Origin: Herbiconiux oxytropis | Lineage (GTDB): Bacteria > Actinomycetota > Actinomycetes > Actinomycetales > Microbacteriaceae | Assembly: GCF_024979315.1 (NCBI RefSeq) | Contig: NZ_JANLCK010000003.1 | Location: forward strand, 1 to 64,000 | DNA: 64,000 bases | Reading direction: 5' to 3' | Shown: piece by piece, positions 18,543 through 27,076 of the stretch | Numbering within the stretch: the stretch's first letter is position 1 | Layout of the letters: every line of letters starts with the position of its first letter | The notes under the pieces: generated by a model | What the model was told of the DNA's origin: nothing | The model's database searches: none | What the model saw: only the letters and a program-made list of their open reading frames with translations | Made by a program: the position numbers and the translations under genes

Positions 18543-19751
18543 TCACATCGTGAGCGGCCGGCCGAGCATGAAACGGGCGCTCGAGGCCAGGATCACGTCG
18601 AACTGCGACCCGATGTGGGTGCGGTACATGGCGGCGTCGCGGTAGTACTTCTCGAGCCGCGATCCGCTCGTCGAGTGCGACGCCGGGCCCGCAGTCGTGA
18701 AGGCGAGATCGATCGCGTCGCCGGCGAGGATCGCGGCCCGCACGAGCAGCAGGCGGATGCGCACGTCGTCGAGGGCGGTGTACGGGTCGCCGCCGGCAGC
18801 CCAGCGCTCCTTCCCCTCGGCCGAGAGCGCGATCGCGGTGGTGAAGAGGTGCTTGGCCGCCTCGGCATCCGAGAGGATGGTGCCGTACCAGCGCTGGTAG
18901 TCGGGCGAATCGGCTCTGGAGGAGGCGGACGGTTCGTTCACCAGCAGCCGCTCGTACTCGTCGAGGCACGCGAGCGCCGCCCCGACCTGGCTCGTCACGA
19001 GGCCCGCCATCGTGAAGGCCGCCACCCGGCCGAGGTACGTGGGGTCGCGGAGGAACCCGTAGCCGACGGACTCGGTGGTGCTGCCGTCGTCGGCCTTCCA
19101 GGCGTAGGGCACCACCCGGTGGCCGGGGATGAAGGCGCCTTCGACCTCGATCGAGTTGGAGCTCGAGGCGTGGAGGCCGATGGTGCGGTCGGCGCCCCAG
19201 TCGTCGAGCACGGTGTAGTCGGTGCGGGGAAGGATGAACATGAGGTCACGGCGGTGCCCCGAGGCGTCGGTGAAGGGCGCCACCGGCATGAAGTGGGAGC
19301 TCCACGTGCAGCCGGAGTTGTAGTCCCACCGGCCGGACAGCCGATATCCGCCCTCGACCTTCTCGACGGTCGACTTCAGGGCGAAGGCCCTAGAGGCGGC
19401 CACGAAGGGATACGTGGCGTAGATCTCGGTCTGCGCCTCCTCCGGGAAGTAGGAGGAGAACTGGTAGGCGTGGCTCGCTCCGAGCTCGAACGACCAGGCC
19501 ACGGCCGGATCGGCGCGGGCGATCTCGACGACCACATCGAAGAAGGTCTCGATCCCGAGCTGCAGCCCGCCGAAGCGCTCGGGCCGCAGGATGTCATAGA
19601 GCCGCGCCTCGGTGAACGCCTCGTGGATCTCCTCGGAGTACGAGCCGAGCTCCGCATGGGCGGGTTGCAGCTCTCGGAGGCGTGGTTGGAGCGCGCGGGC
19701 CCGCTCTACGAGCTCGCGGGCCGTCTCACGCTCGGTGGCAGTCCTGGTCAT
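18543..19751 (-). CDS. Acyl-CoA-dehydrogenase-fold flavoprotein, copy 2
   Basis: A 402-residue paralogue of the copies at 15729 and 21610. Shared blocks include ERFGGLQLGIETFF, GRWDYNSGC, TVLDDWGADRTIGLHASSSNS and YYRDAAMYRTHIG. As in the other copies, the pattern fits two-component flavin monooxygenases or related hydroxylases rather than beta-oxidation enzymes. The ATG at 19751 lies 1 nt after the stop of the alcohol dehydrogenase gene, with GAGAGG upstream; a reading back to 19832 is rejected because it overlaps that gene. Confidence 0.82.
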   Translation of the reverse strand: MTRTATERETARELVERARALQPRLRELQPAHAELGSYSEEIHEAFTEARLYDILRPERFGGLQLGIETFFDVVVEIARADPAVAWSFELGASHAYQFSSYFPEEAQTEIYATYPFVAASRAFALKSTVEKVEGGYRLSGRWDYNSGCTWSSHFMPVAPFTDASGHRRDLMFILPRTDYTVLDDWGADRTIGLHASSSNSIEVEGAFIPGHRVVPYAWKADDGSTTESVGYGFLRDPTYLGRVAAFTMAGLVTSQVGAALACLDEYERLLVNEPSASSRADSPDYQRWYGTILSDAEAAKHLFTTAIALSAEGKERWAAGGDPYTALDDVRIRLLLVRAAILAGDAIDLAFTTAGPASHSTSGSRLEKYYRDAAMYRTHIGSQFDVILASSARFMLGRPLTM

Positions 19752-19752
19752 C

Positions 19753-20874
19753 TCATTCGCCTCTCCCCGACAGGGCGGGCACGATGAGGCCGCAGACATC
19801 CGTGTGGTCGCGACTCGCCGCCAGCGCCGCATCCATGCCCTCGAGCGGATAGCGGGTGGTCACGATCGGCTCGGCCACGAGCCGCCCGCTCTCGAGCAGC
19901 GACACGAGCAGCGGGAGGTCGCGGCGCATGCGCGCGTTGCCGTTCTGCACACCGATGATGGTGCGGCCCTCGACCGACACGGCGGCCTGCGACAGGGTGA
20001 CCGTCGAACCGGCCTTCTTCACGCCCATCAGCACGACCGTGCCGGCCCGCCGGCTGTAGCCGAACGCCTCCGGCACCGCTTCGGGCGGCCCCGCCGCCTC
20101 GATCACGTGGTCTGCGCCGTGACCGCCCGTGAGTGAGAGCACCACGGCGCGGGCGGCGACGCCCGGGTCGAGCACGTGCGTGGCGCCGAGCTGGCCCGCG
20201 AGCTCGCGACGCGAGGCGATCGGGTCGATTCCGATGATCGTGGAGGCACCGGCCAGCCGTGCCGCCTGCACCGCCCAGAGCCCGACGTGCCCGAGGCCCA
20301 CGACCGCCACGGTGTCGCCAGGAGCGACCCTAGCGGCGTTCACGACGGCCCCGAACCCCGTGGTCACACCGCAGCCGAGCATGGCGATGTGCTCATCCGG
20401 CAGGTCGGAGTCGATCGGGAACACCTGAGTGGCGTGCACGTTCATCATCTCGGCGTAGCCGCCCACGAGGCCGGCCGCCTTGATGGCCGCGCCGTCGGCG
20501 CCGGTGGCGACCTGGAGGTAGCCGTCGCTCGTGGCCGAGACCCCCGGCCGGTCGAACAGCTCCGAGCACTGGTCCGGACGGCCTCGCGAGCAGAAGAAGC
20601 AGACACCGCACTCGGGCGTGCCCGGCACGACGACGCGCTGCCCCACCCGGATGCCCTCCACGCCTGCGCCGACGTCTTCGACGACGCCCATGCTCGCGTG
20701 GCCGAGGATGGCGGGCGGGACCTTGCCGAGTTCGCCGCGCCAGTTCGTGACGTCGGTGGAGCAGAACGGGCTCGCGCCGGTGCGCACGAGAACGCGCCCA
20801 GGGGCGGCGTCGAGGAAGGTCACCTCCTCGATCGAGAACGGGGCGTTGAACTCGCGGAGCACGGCGGCACGCAT
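19753..20874 (-). CDS. Zinc-dependent alcohol dehydrogenase
   Basis: A 373-residue medium-chain dehydrogenase. Catalytic zinc ligands are Cys38 (PFCSTD), His59 (ILGHASMG, with Ala where Glu is usual) and the Cys of LGCGVTTG. Four structural-zinc cysteines lie in PECGVCFFCSRGRPDQC. The NAD-binding VVGLGHVGLW follows. The size and the long loop fit the class III / aryl-alcohol dehydrogenase group. It sits mid-operon, its ATG overlapping the upstream stop (TGATG). It probably oxidises an alcohol intermediate of the pathway. Confidence 0.9.
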   Translation of the reverse strand: MRAAVLREFNAPFSIEEVTFLDAAPGRVLVRTGASPFCSTDVTNWRGELGKVPPAILGHASMGVVEDVGAGVEGIRVGQRVVVPGTPECGVCFFCSRGRPDQCSELFDRPGVSATSDGYLQVATGADGAAIKAAGLVGGYAEMMNVHATQVFPIDSDLPDEHIAMLGCGVTTGFGAVVNAARVAPGDTVAVVGLGHVGLWAVQAARLAGASTIIGIDPIASRRELAGQLGATHVLDPGVAARAVVLSLTGGHGADHVIEAAGPPEAVPEAFGYSRRAGTVVLMGVKKAGSTVTLSQAAVSVEGRTIIGVQNGNARMRRDLPLLVSLLESGRLVAEPIVTTRYPLEGMDAALAASRDHTDVCGLIVPALSGRGE

Positions 20875-21620
20875 CAGGAGGACCTCTTCTTCATCTCGTG
20901 GCGGAGCAGTGGGACCGCGACCTCGGCGCCGTGGAAGCCGATCAGGCTCGCGAGCTCGATCACCTCGAGCAGCTCGTCGGTCGTGGCGCCGAAGCCGAGG
21001 GCCCGGCGCAGGTGCATCTTCAGCCCGGAGGCGAACATGTGGGTGGCGGCGCTGTCGAACGCGATGTAGATGAACTCACGCACCTTAGGCTCGAGCGTCC
21101 CGGTGCGCCAGGGGTGCGACGAGAACTCGGTGAACGCCGCGAAGAACTCGGGGTCGAACTCGAGGACGTCGGTCCACATCTCGTCCCAGTAACCGCGGCC
21201 GGCCACGAACTCCTCGCGCAAGCGGGTCTGCAGCTCGGTCGGCTCGGCCGGCCCCGATCGGAGGCCCTCCTCGTCGAGGACCTCCCGGAGAAGGGGCACG
21301 GCTGTGAGCATGGCGTGCATACCGAGACCGGTCGTCAGCTCGATCGTCTCCATCACCTCGCCCGGAGTCGCCCCTTCGTGGAGGGCACCCGCGAGCTGCA
21401 GGCGAATGCCCGGCACATGCAGGTGGGTGGCGGCCGCGCTGAGGGCGAGCAGCACGAGCTCCTTCGTGGCCGGGTCGAGTGCCGACGACCCGTGCGGCAC
21501 CATCGAGAGGCGCGCGTAGCTCTCGAGATAGTCGGGGTCGAGCAGCAGGATGTCGTCCCACTCCCGCTGCCAGCGGCCGCGGAGTGCGGTGATCCTCTGC
21601 TTCGTCTCGTCAGAAGACAA
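20874..21620 (-). CDS. Double carboxymuconolactone-decarboxylase-like protein
   Basis: About 248 residues with two tandem AhpD/CMD-type repeats: LDPATKELVLLALSAAATHLHVPGIRLQL and LEPKVREFIYIAFDSAATHMFASG. Both repeats lack the CxxC of AhpD peroxidases and keep the His spacing seen in gamma-carboxymuconolactone decarboxylases, so a decarboxylase or lactone-handling role is more likely. The start is probably the TTG at 21620, with GGAGG 5 nt upstream, inside the end of the preceding gene (11-nt overlap). Confidence 0.8.
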   Translation of the reverse strand: MSSDETKQRITALRGRWQREWDDILLLDPDYLESYARLSMVPHGSSALDPATKELVLLALSAAATHLHVPGIRLQLAGALHEGATPGEVMETIELTTGLGMHAMLTAVPLLREVLDEEGLRSGPAEPTELQTRLREEFVAGRGYWDEMWTDVLEFDPEFFAAFTEFSSHPWRTGTLEPKVREFIYIAFDSAATHMFASGLKMHLRRALGFGATTDELLEVIELASLIGFHGAEVAVPLLRHEMKKRSS

Positions 21621-22845
21621 GGGGGCCTCCGAGGTAGTGCGCGGCGCTCGAGGCCGAGACCACGTCGAACTGGGTGGCGATGTGGGTGCGGTACATCGCG
21701 GCGTCGCGGTAGTACTTCTGCATGCGCGCTCCGCGCTTGGCCGAGGAGCTGCCCGCTGTGGCGAACGCCAGGTCGACGGCGCCGAGCGCGAGCTGCGCCG
21801 CCTGCAGCAGCACCGCGCGGATCCGTACGTCGTCGATCGTGCGGAACGGCCGGCCCTCGCTCGCCCAGAGCCGGCCGTACTCCTTGTGCTGACGCAGCGC
21901 CCCGAGGAACGTCGTCTCCGCGGCATCCGTCTTCGCCATGATCTCGCCGAACCAGCGGTGGTTCTCGGGGGCGTCGATCCGGGGCATCCGCGGCGGGTAG
22001 CTCTGCTTCTTCGTGCGCAGGAGGTGCTCGTACTCGTCCAGCGCTGCGTAGGCGTTGCCGATCTGGGTGCAGATGAGCTCGGCGTTGAAGTAGGTGAGTG
22101 TGCGCGCCAGGTAGAGCGGATCCCGGTGCAGCCGATAGCCCACCGTGCCGGGGTCGCCGGCCTCGAGGTCGCCGTCGCGGTAGTTGAACCGCGTCACGAA
22201 GCCGTCGGGCACGAACACGCGCTCGACCCGCACCGAGTTCGAGCCGGAGGCCCGCATGCCGAGCGTGCGGTCGCCGCCCCAGTCGTCGAGCACCGTGAAC
22301 TCCTCGCACGGCACGATCGCGAGAAGGGTCGCCCCGTCGACTCCGGTCTCCGGATCGCGGCCCACGCAGCCCAGGATCGCGTGCGTGGAGAAGGTGGAGC
22401 CCGAGCAGTAGTCCCAGGTGCCGTCGACCACGTAGCCGCCGTCGACCCGCTCGGCCGTGCCGGGTGGCGCGAGGCGCATGGGGGAGGTGAACGGGTCGGC
22501 GTCGTCGCCCTCGAGCAGCGTCCGCTGCGTGCTCTCCGGGAACCACGACGCGAGGTGCAGCGTGTGCCCGGCGCCGAGGATGAAGTTCCAGCCCACGCCG
22601 GCGTCTCCCCGCGAGATCTCGATACCCACCCGGAAGAAGGTCTCCAGGTCGTAGCCCAGCCCGCCGAAGGCGACGGGCTTGATGATGCGGTAGAAGTCGT
22701 TCTGCACGAACAGGCGGCGGATCGCCTCGGGGTAGCCGCCCTGCTGCTCTGCGGCCTCCTGCCCGTCGCGGAGCAGCTCCCGCATCGAGGCGGCCCGCTC
22801 GACGAGCTCGTCGGGTGTGGGTTCAGCGCGTGTCGGCTGGCTCAC
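21610..22845 (-). CDS. Acyl-CoA-dehydrogenase-fold flavoprotein, copy 3
   Basis: A 411-residue paralogue of the two other copies in this operon, closest to copy 2 (FGGLGYDLETFF; GTWDYCSGS; TVLDDWGGDRTLGMRASGSNS; KYYRDAAMYRTHIA). The GTG at 22845 overlaps the stop of the dehydroquinase-like gene (GTGA), which fixes the start; an upstream reading to 22980 is antisense-like in composition and rejected. Three diverged copies in one operon suggest successive hydroxylations or different substrates. Confidence 0.82.
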   Translation of the reverse strand: MSQPTRAEPTPDELVERAASMRELLRDGQEAAEQQGGYPEAIRRLFVQNDFYRIIKPVAFGGLGYDLETFFRVGIEISRGDAGVGWNFILGAGHTLHLASWFPESTQRTLLEGDDADPFTSPMRLAPPGTAERVDGGYVVDGTWDYCSGSTFSTHAILGCVGRDPETGVDGATLLAIVPCEEFTVLDDWGGDRTLGMRASGSNSVRVERVFVPDGFVTRFNYRDGDLEAGDPGTVGYRLHRDPLYLARTLTYFNAELICTQIGNAYAALDEYEHLLRTKKQSYPPRMPRIDAPENHRWFGEIMAKTDAAETTFLGALRQHKEYGRLWASEGRPFRTIDDVRIRAVLLQAAQLALGAVDLAFATAGSSSAKRGARMQKYYRDAAMYRTHIATQFDVVSASSAAHYLGGPLVF

Positions 22846-23384
22846 GAATGCGCCGCCTTCGCTCCGAGGAAGCCCTCGTCGTCGAGAGCGAGCGTGAGCG
22901 ACAGGATGGCCCCCACGTAGCTGTGTTCGCGGAGCCCCATCGAGACGCCGGTCGCGTAGGGCGTGAAGAGCGAGTCCCACGGCCCGACCGGCACGGCCCG
23001 GGGGTGGCCGGGGGCTGCCGTGACGTTGGCGAAGTGGATCTCGACGAACGGCTTGTAGGTCTCCACAAGCGCGTGGAGGGTCGCCATCCCGTTCACGGTG
23101 AGCCCCGCGGGATTGACGATGTAGGCATCCATCTCGTCGGCGGTCTCGTGCACGAACTCGAGGATGTCGCCCTCGTGGTTGGAGGAGAAGGTCACGATCT
23201 CGACCCCGAAGCGGGCGCCCACCTCCACGCAGAAGGCCTTGAGCTCGTCGAGCGTGCCGATCTCGCCGTAGACCGACTTGGTGCGCTTGCCCATGTTGCT
23301 CGTGTTGGGCCCCTCGATCAGCGCGATGCGGTGGCGCTTCGAGCTCGTGCGCGGGTAGACGGATGCGGATGCGGCGTCGGTCAT
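22842..23384 (-). CDS. Type II 3-dehydroquinate-dehydratase-like protein, altered active site
   Basis: A 180-residue flavodoxin-like protein related to AroQ. Conserved are GPNTSNMGKR with Arg34, VYG with Tyr39, SSNHEGD, Asn91 (VNPAGLT) and His117 (EIHFAN). The His that follows NxGGLT in true dehydroquinases is Val97, and the next substrate-binding loop is replaced by a longer Pro-rich one. It is therefore unlikely to act in the shikimate pathway and probably dehydrates or cyclises another ring compound. GGAGG precedes the ATG, and it overlaps both neighbours by 4 nt. Confidence 0.82.
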   Translation of the reverse strand: MTDAASASVYPRTSSKRHRIALIEGPNTSNMGKRTKSVYGEIGTLDELKAFCVEVGARFGVEIVTFSSNHEGDILEFVHETADEMDAYIVNPAGLTVNGMATLHALVETYKPFVEIHFANVTAAPGHPRAVPVGPWDSLFTPYATGVSMGLREHSYVGAILSLTLALDDEGFLGAKAAHS

Positions 23385-24421
23385 GGGTTCCTCCTGGGTT
23401 GCCGGGTGTCGGATTCGGGGGCGTGGGCCGTGGCCGGCGCGCCGATCAGCTCCTCGAGGGCGGCGAGCACGACATCGTCGACCTCGATCCAGCCGCGCGC
23501 CCGCCGCTCTGCCCGCACGGCGGCGGAGCGCTCGAAGGGCACCCGCACCGGTTGCGCGGGATCGAGCGGCCTGGTGCTCCTGATGAGCTCCGCGTACTCG
23601 CTCACCGACCGCCGGTAGGTCTCGGGATCGACGAACAGGTCGGGGCGGACGGCCAGCACGAAGAAGCCGAAGTCGCGCAGTTCGCCCGGCAGCACCGGAG
23701 AACCCGCGAGAGCTCCGAGCAGTTGCACGGCGATGCCGAGCCCCGAGCCGCGGTGGCCGCCCCAATTGACGAACGCCCCCTGAAGGGCCTCGAGCGGGTC
23801 GAGCGTCGGCGACCCGGAGGCGTCGTACGCCGAGCCCGCCGGCAGCTCGGTCCCGGTGCGGTGGGCGAGCACAGCCTGGGCGTGGATGATCTCCGAGATG
23901 CCGATGTCCCAGATCACGGGAACACCCTCGCCCGGGAATCCGAAGCAGATCGGGTTCGTGCCGAACCGGGCCTCGGTTCCACCGGTGGGCGCGACCCAGG
24001 GAGAGGCGTTCGAGGCGATCATCGCCACCATCCCCGCCGCCGTGATGCGCTCGGCGTAGTAGGAGAGCATCCCCGTGTACCAGGTGCGGTTCGCCCCGAC
24101 CGCGCCGATGCCGGTGCCTCGGGCCTTGTCGATCGCCGTGTCGGTCGCGGCGAGCGCCGTGAGGTAGCCGATGGTGTCGCCGCCGTCGAACTGCGCGGAG
24201 ACGGGTGACTCCCGCGTCACCCGCGGAGCTTCGGCTGGTCCATCAGCCGCGGCGAGCCGATCGCCGATGCTGAGGATGCGCGCGAGACCGCTGTATTCGA
24301 GACCGCGCAGCTCGCAGTCGAGCAGGTGGTCGGTGATGGTGCGGCTCGACCCGGAGTCGTAACCGAGCGCCTCGAGGGCGGCGACCGAGAGGGACTCGGC
24401 GTCCGTCAGGGTGATCCTCAT
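23381..24421 (-). CDS. Ldh-family (malate/L-lactate dehydrogenase 2) oxidoreductase
   Basis: A 346-residue NAD(P)-dependent oxidoreductase of the Ldh_2 family (YlbC/ComC/YiaK-like), which reduces 2-oxo acids or ketolactones. Motifs are GANRTWYTGMLSYYAERIT, GTNPICFGFP and the glycine-rich GGHRGSGLGIAVQLL. The ATG at 24421 has GAGGAG upstream; the longer reading runs through the promoter and is rejected. It is the first gene of the eight-gene catabolic operon, and a 22-bp palindrome lies 41 bp upstream. Confidence 0.88.
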   Translation of the reverse strand: MRITLTDAESLSVAALEALGYDSGSSRTITDHLLDCELRGLEYSGLARILSIGDRLAAADGPAEAPRVTRESPVSAQFDGGDTIGYLTALAATDTAIDKARGTGIGAVGANRTWYTGMLSYYAERITAAGMVAMIASNASPWVAPTGGTEARFGTNPICFGFPGEGVPVIWDIGISEIIHAQAVLAHRTGTELPAGSAYDASGSPTLDPLEALQGAFVNWGGHRGSGLGIAVQLLGALAGSPVLPGELRDFGFFVLAVRPDLFVDPETYRRSVSEYAELIRSTRPLDPAQPVRVPFERSAAVRAERRARGWIEVDDVVLAALEELIGAPATAHAPESDTRQPRRNP

Positions 24422-24461
24422 CGTCGCTCCTCGGCTCGCATCGTTGCGCTGTCCTCGGCAC

Positions 24462-24483
24462 ATTACATGAAATTTCACGTAAT
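24462..24483. promoter_or_regulatory. 22-bp palindromic operator
   Basis: ATTACATGAAATTTCACGTAAT is palindromic except for one symmetric mismatch pair. It lies between the divergent starts at 24421 (catabolic operon) and 24522 (metallo-beta-lactamase-fold gene). Its size and AT-rich centre suit a MarR- or GntR-type dimer. The nearest candidate regulator is the MarR gene ending at 25346; that link is inferred only from proximity. Confidence 0.7.
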
Positions 24484-24521
24484 TGGGATAGCATCGATCC
24501 CACGACGTCGAAGGAGATCCC

Positions 24522-25316
24522 GTGAGCAGAGCCCTGTCCCTCATCCAGGTGAAGTACGCCGAGCGCACCGCGATCAAGAGCCGGGTCTTCCACGAGTACG
24601 CGCAGCACGGCCTCCCCGACGGCGAGCTCGCGATGGACTACAACTACTGGATCGTCCGCGACGGCGAGACCGTCATCCTGCTCGACACCGGCTACGACGT
24701 CTCCGAGGCGGAGTGGCTGGGCGAGCGCGAGGTCACCGCGGTGCCCGAGACGCTCGACGTGCTCGGGATCGACCCGTCGCGGGTCTCACTCGTGGTGCTG
24801 AGCCACTACCACTTCGACCACATCGGCTGGCTGCGGCTCTTCCCGCACGCGCAGGTGGTGGCAGGCCGGGCCGAGGACGAGTTCTGGTTCGGCAAGCTCC
24901 GCACCGAGGAGGGCCTCGACGGCGAGTTCGTCGACCCCCGGCATCTGATCGAGGTGCAGAGAGCCCGTGATGAGGGCCGGCTCACGCTCATCGACGCGCC
25001 CACCGAGATCCATCCCGGCATCGTCGTGCACCCGGTCTCCGGCCACTGCCCGGGCCAGCTGCTCGCACTCGTCGACACGGCATCCGGGCCCAGGATCGTG
25101 GCGTCGGACGTCGCCCACTTCTACGAGCAGATCGAGCACGGCTGGACCTTCTTCGTGCACAGCGACCTCGACGACATGCGGCGATCGTTCGAGACCCTGA
25201 GGGATCTGGGTGCGCAGCACGGAGCCGAGATCATCCCGGGCCACGACGCCCGCGTGCGCGACCGGTACCCGGCGCTGCCCGGTGCGGCGGGGCGGTTCGC
25301 CAATCTGCTCGGGTGA
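24522..25316 (+). CDS. Metallo-beta-lactamase-fold hydrolase, lactonase-like
   Basis: A 264-residue hydrolase. The metal site is complete: HYHFDH (His95, His97, Asp99, His100), His175 (SGHCPGQ), Asp196 and His241 (PGHDA). The layout resembles N-acyl-homoserine-lactone lactonases (AiiA/AttM-like), and such enzymes also open other lactones. The GTG start has AAGGAG 6 nt upstream. It is divergent from the catabolic operon across a palindromic operator, so a role in opening a lactone intermediate of that pathway is the simplest reading. Confidence 0.87.
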   Translation: MSRALSLIQVKYAERTAIKSRVFHEYAQHGLPDGELAMDYNYWIVRDGETVILLDTGYDVSEAEWLGEREVTAVPETLDVLGIDPSRVSLVVLSHYHFDHIGWLRLFPHAQVVAGRAEDEFWFGKLRTEEGLDGEFVDPRHLIEVQRARDEGRLTLIDAPTEIHPGIVVHPVSGHCPGQLLALVDTASGPRIVASDVAHFYEQIEHGWTFFVHSDLDDMRRSFETLRDLGAQHGAEIIPGHDARVRDRYPALPGAAGRFANLLG

Positions 25317-25345
25317 CGGCGTGCCGGCGGCCGATCAGCGACCCA

Positions 25346-25837
25346 TCAGGGCAGCCAGGGATGCGGGTCGTCCGGCCGCCAGCTCCGCAGCAGCGTCAGC
25401 ATGATCTCGCGGAGCTGATCCTGCTGCTCCCGGTCGAGCACGCGGAACACGAGATCCTGCACGGCGTCGCGGTTCGCAGGGCCCGCGACCGCGACCAGCT
25501 CGGATCCGGCCTCGGCGAGCACGGCGATGGTGGCCCGGCCGTCGTGCGGGGAGCGGGCGAGCGTCAGCAGCTCGGCCTTCTGCAGTCGGCGCACGGTGTG
25601 CGACATGCGGGAGAGCGAGGTGTGCGTCCTCCGCGCGAGGGCAGACAGCTCCTGCGACCCGTCGTCCGACTCGGCGAGCATGATCAGGATGCTGAGCTCG
25701 ATGTAGGTGATGCCGAAGGTGCGCTTCAGGAACTCGTCCATGCGAGGCGTGAGCCCCTGCGCCACCGACAGCAACGCGAACCAGGTCTGGCGCTCCGCCA
25801 GCTCGTTGCGCTCGCCGGGATTCGGATCGCCGCTCAC
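25346..25837 (-). CDS. MarR family transcriptional regulator
   Basis: A 163-residue protein with a central winged helix (QELSALARRTHTSLSRMSHTVRRLQKAELLTL, then DGRATIAVL as the wing) flanked by dimerisation helices. The GTG at 25837 follows a TAACCT box by 7 nt and lacks a Shine-Dalgarno, so it is likely leaderless. It converges on the lactonase-like gene. It is a candidate regulator of the 24462-24483 palindrome. Confidence 0.88.
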   Translation of the reverse strand: MSGDPNPGERNELAERQTWFALLSVAQGLTPRMDEFLKRTFGITYIELSILIMLAESDDGSQELSALARRTHTSLSRMSHTVRRLQKAELLTLARSPHDGRATIAVLAEAGSELVAVAGPANRDAVQDLVFRVLDREQQDQLREIMLTLLRSWRPDDPHPWLP

Positions 25838-25882
25838 AGGAGCCAGGTTACTCCCCGCGAGGGGCAGGCCCGCCGGGGCGCA

Positions 25883-26974
25883 TCAGCGCTCGTCGCGCTC
25901 GCGCTCACGTCCCGCCGGTTGGTCGTCGCCGTGCTGCTCACGGATCCGGCGGCCCTCCTCGATGTCCTGCTGCTCCTTGGCCGCGGCCTTGTCGCTCTTC
26001 TTCGTGTCGCGAGGCGGCAGCTGGATGTCCTCCTCGGCGGCGATGCCGGCCTGCAGCTGACGGCCGCGCTCGAGCTCGGCGTCGAACTCGGCGCCGAACA
26101 GCAGCGCGTTGTTCACGATCCAGAGCCAGAGCAGGAAGATCACCACGCCCGCGAGCGAGCCGTAGTTCTTGTCGTAGTTGGCGAAGTTCGCCACGTAGAG
26201 GCCGAACGCGACGGTGGCGATCGCCAGGACGATGAGGGCGACGAACGCTCCCATGCTCATCCAGCGGAACTTGGGCTGCTTGGCGTTCGGGGTGGCGTAG
26301 TACAGGATCGCGAGGATCAGCACGAGCACCAGGGCGAGCACCGGCCACTTCGCGATCGACCACACCACCGTGGCCGTCTCGCCGATGCCGAGGGCAGAAC
26401 CCACGGCATCCGCGACGGGGCCGGAGACGACGAGGATGATCGCGGCGATCACGATCAGCACGAGCGAGATGACGGTCACGAGCAGCTGCACCGGCTTGAG
26501 CTTCCAGAACGGCCGGCCCTCGTCGATCTCGTAGATGCGGTTCATGGCGCGGCTGAACGCCGTCACGTAGCCCGAGGCCGACCAGATCGCCACGACGAGG
26601 CCGCTGACGAGGGCGAAGCCCGCGGCGGGGGAGGAGGCGAACTGCTCGATCGGGCCCCGGATGATGTCGGCGGTCCCGCCGGGGGCGACGTCGTCGACGA
26701 TGCCGAGGATCGCGTCGGAGGCGGCCTGCCCCTGGCCGAGGACTCCGAGCAGGGAGAAGATCGCGATGAGCGCGGGGAACAGCGCGAGCACGGCGTAGTA
26801 GGTGAGGCTCGCCGCGATGTCGGTGCACTGATCGGCGGAGAACTCGCGGGCGGTCTTCTTCAGCACGTAGCCCCAGGAGCGCTTCTTCAGATCGGTGGGG
26901 CCGTCGGGCTTCCGGGCGTCGTCGGGGTCGGGCGCGTTCTTGTTCGCCCGCTCGGTGGCTGATTCGGTACTCAT
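25883..26974 (-). CDS. YihY/BrkB family membrane protein
   Basis: About 363 residues with six or seven transmembrane helices and the family motifs DIAASLTYYAVLALFPALIA and GVVIFLLWLWIVNNALLFGAEFDAELER. Family members were once called ribonuclease BN, but are integral membrane proteins of uncertain function. N- and C-terminal tails are highly charged. Three ATGs stand in a row; the one at 26974 has the best spacing from AGAGG. It closes an envelope-protein group that begins at 28814. Confidence 0.9.
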   Translation of the reverse strand: MSTESATERANKNAPDPDDARKPDGPTDLKKRSWGYVLKKTAREFSADQCTDIAASLTYYAVLALFPALIAIFSLLGVLGQGQAASDAILGIVDDVAPGGTADIIRGPIEQFASSPAAGFALVSGLVVAIWSASGYVTAFSRAMNRIYEIDEGRPFWKLKPVQLLVTVISLVLIVIAAIILVVSGPVADAVGSALGIGETATVVWSIAKWPVLALVLVLILAILYYATPNAKQPKFRWMSMGAFVALIVLAIATVAFGLYVANFANYDKNYGSLAGVVIFLLWLWIVNNALLFGAEFDAELERGRQLQAGIAAEEDIQLPPRDTKKSDKAAAKEQQDIEEGRRIREQHGDDQPAGRERERDER

Positions 26975-27076
26975 CATCATCCTCTGGTCGAAGCTGCTGC
27001 GGGGCGGGGCAGGGAAGCGCAACGGCGGTGGCCGGCGTCAGCCGTGGCCACCGCCGTCGGCGGGGGTGATCGGTGA

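Noticed and set aside
23381-24577. N-terminal extension of the Ldh-family protein to 24577
   Set aside because: It would run through the palindromic operator and the start of the divergent lactonase-like gene; the ATG at 24421 has GAGGAG and the family-typical start.
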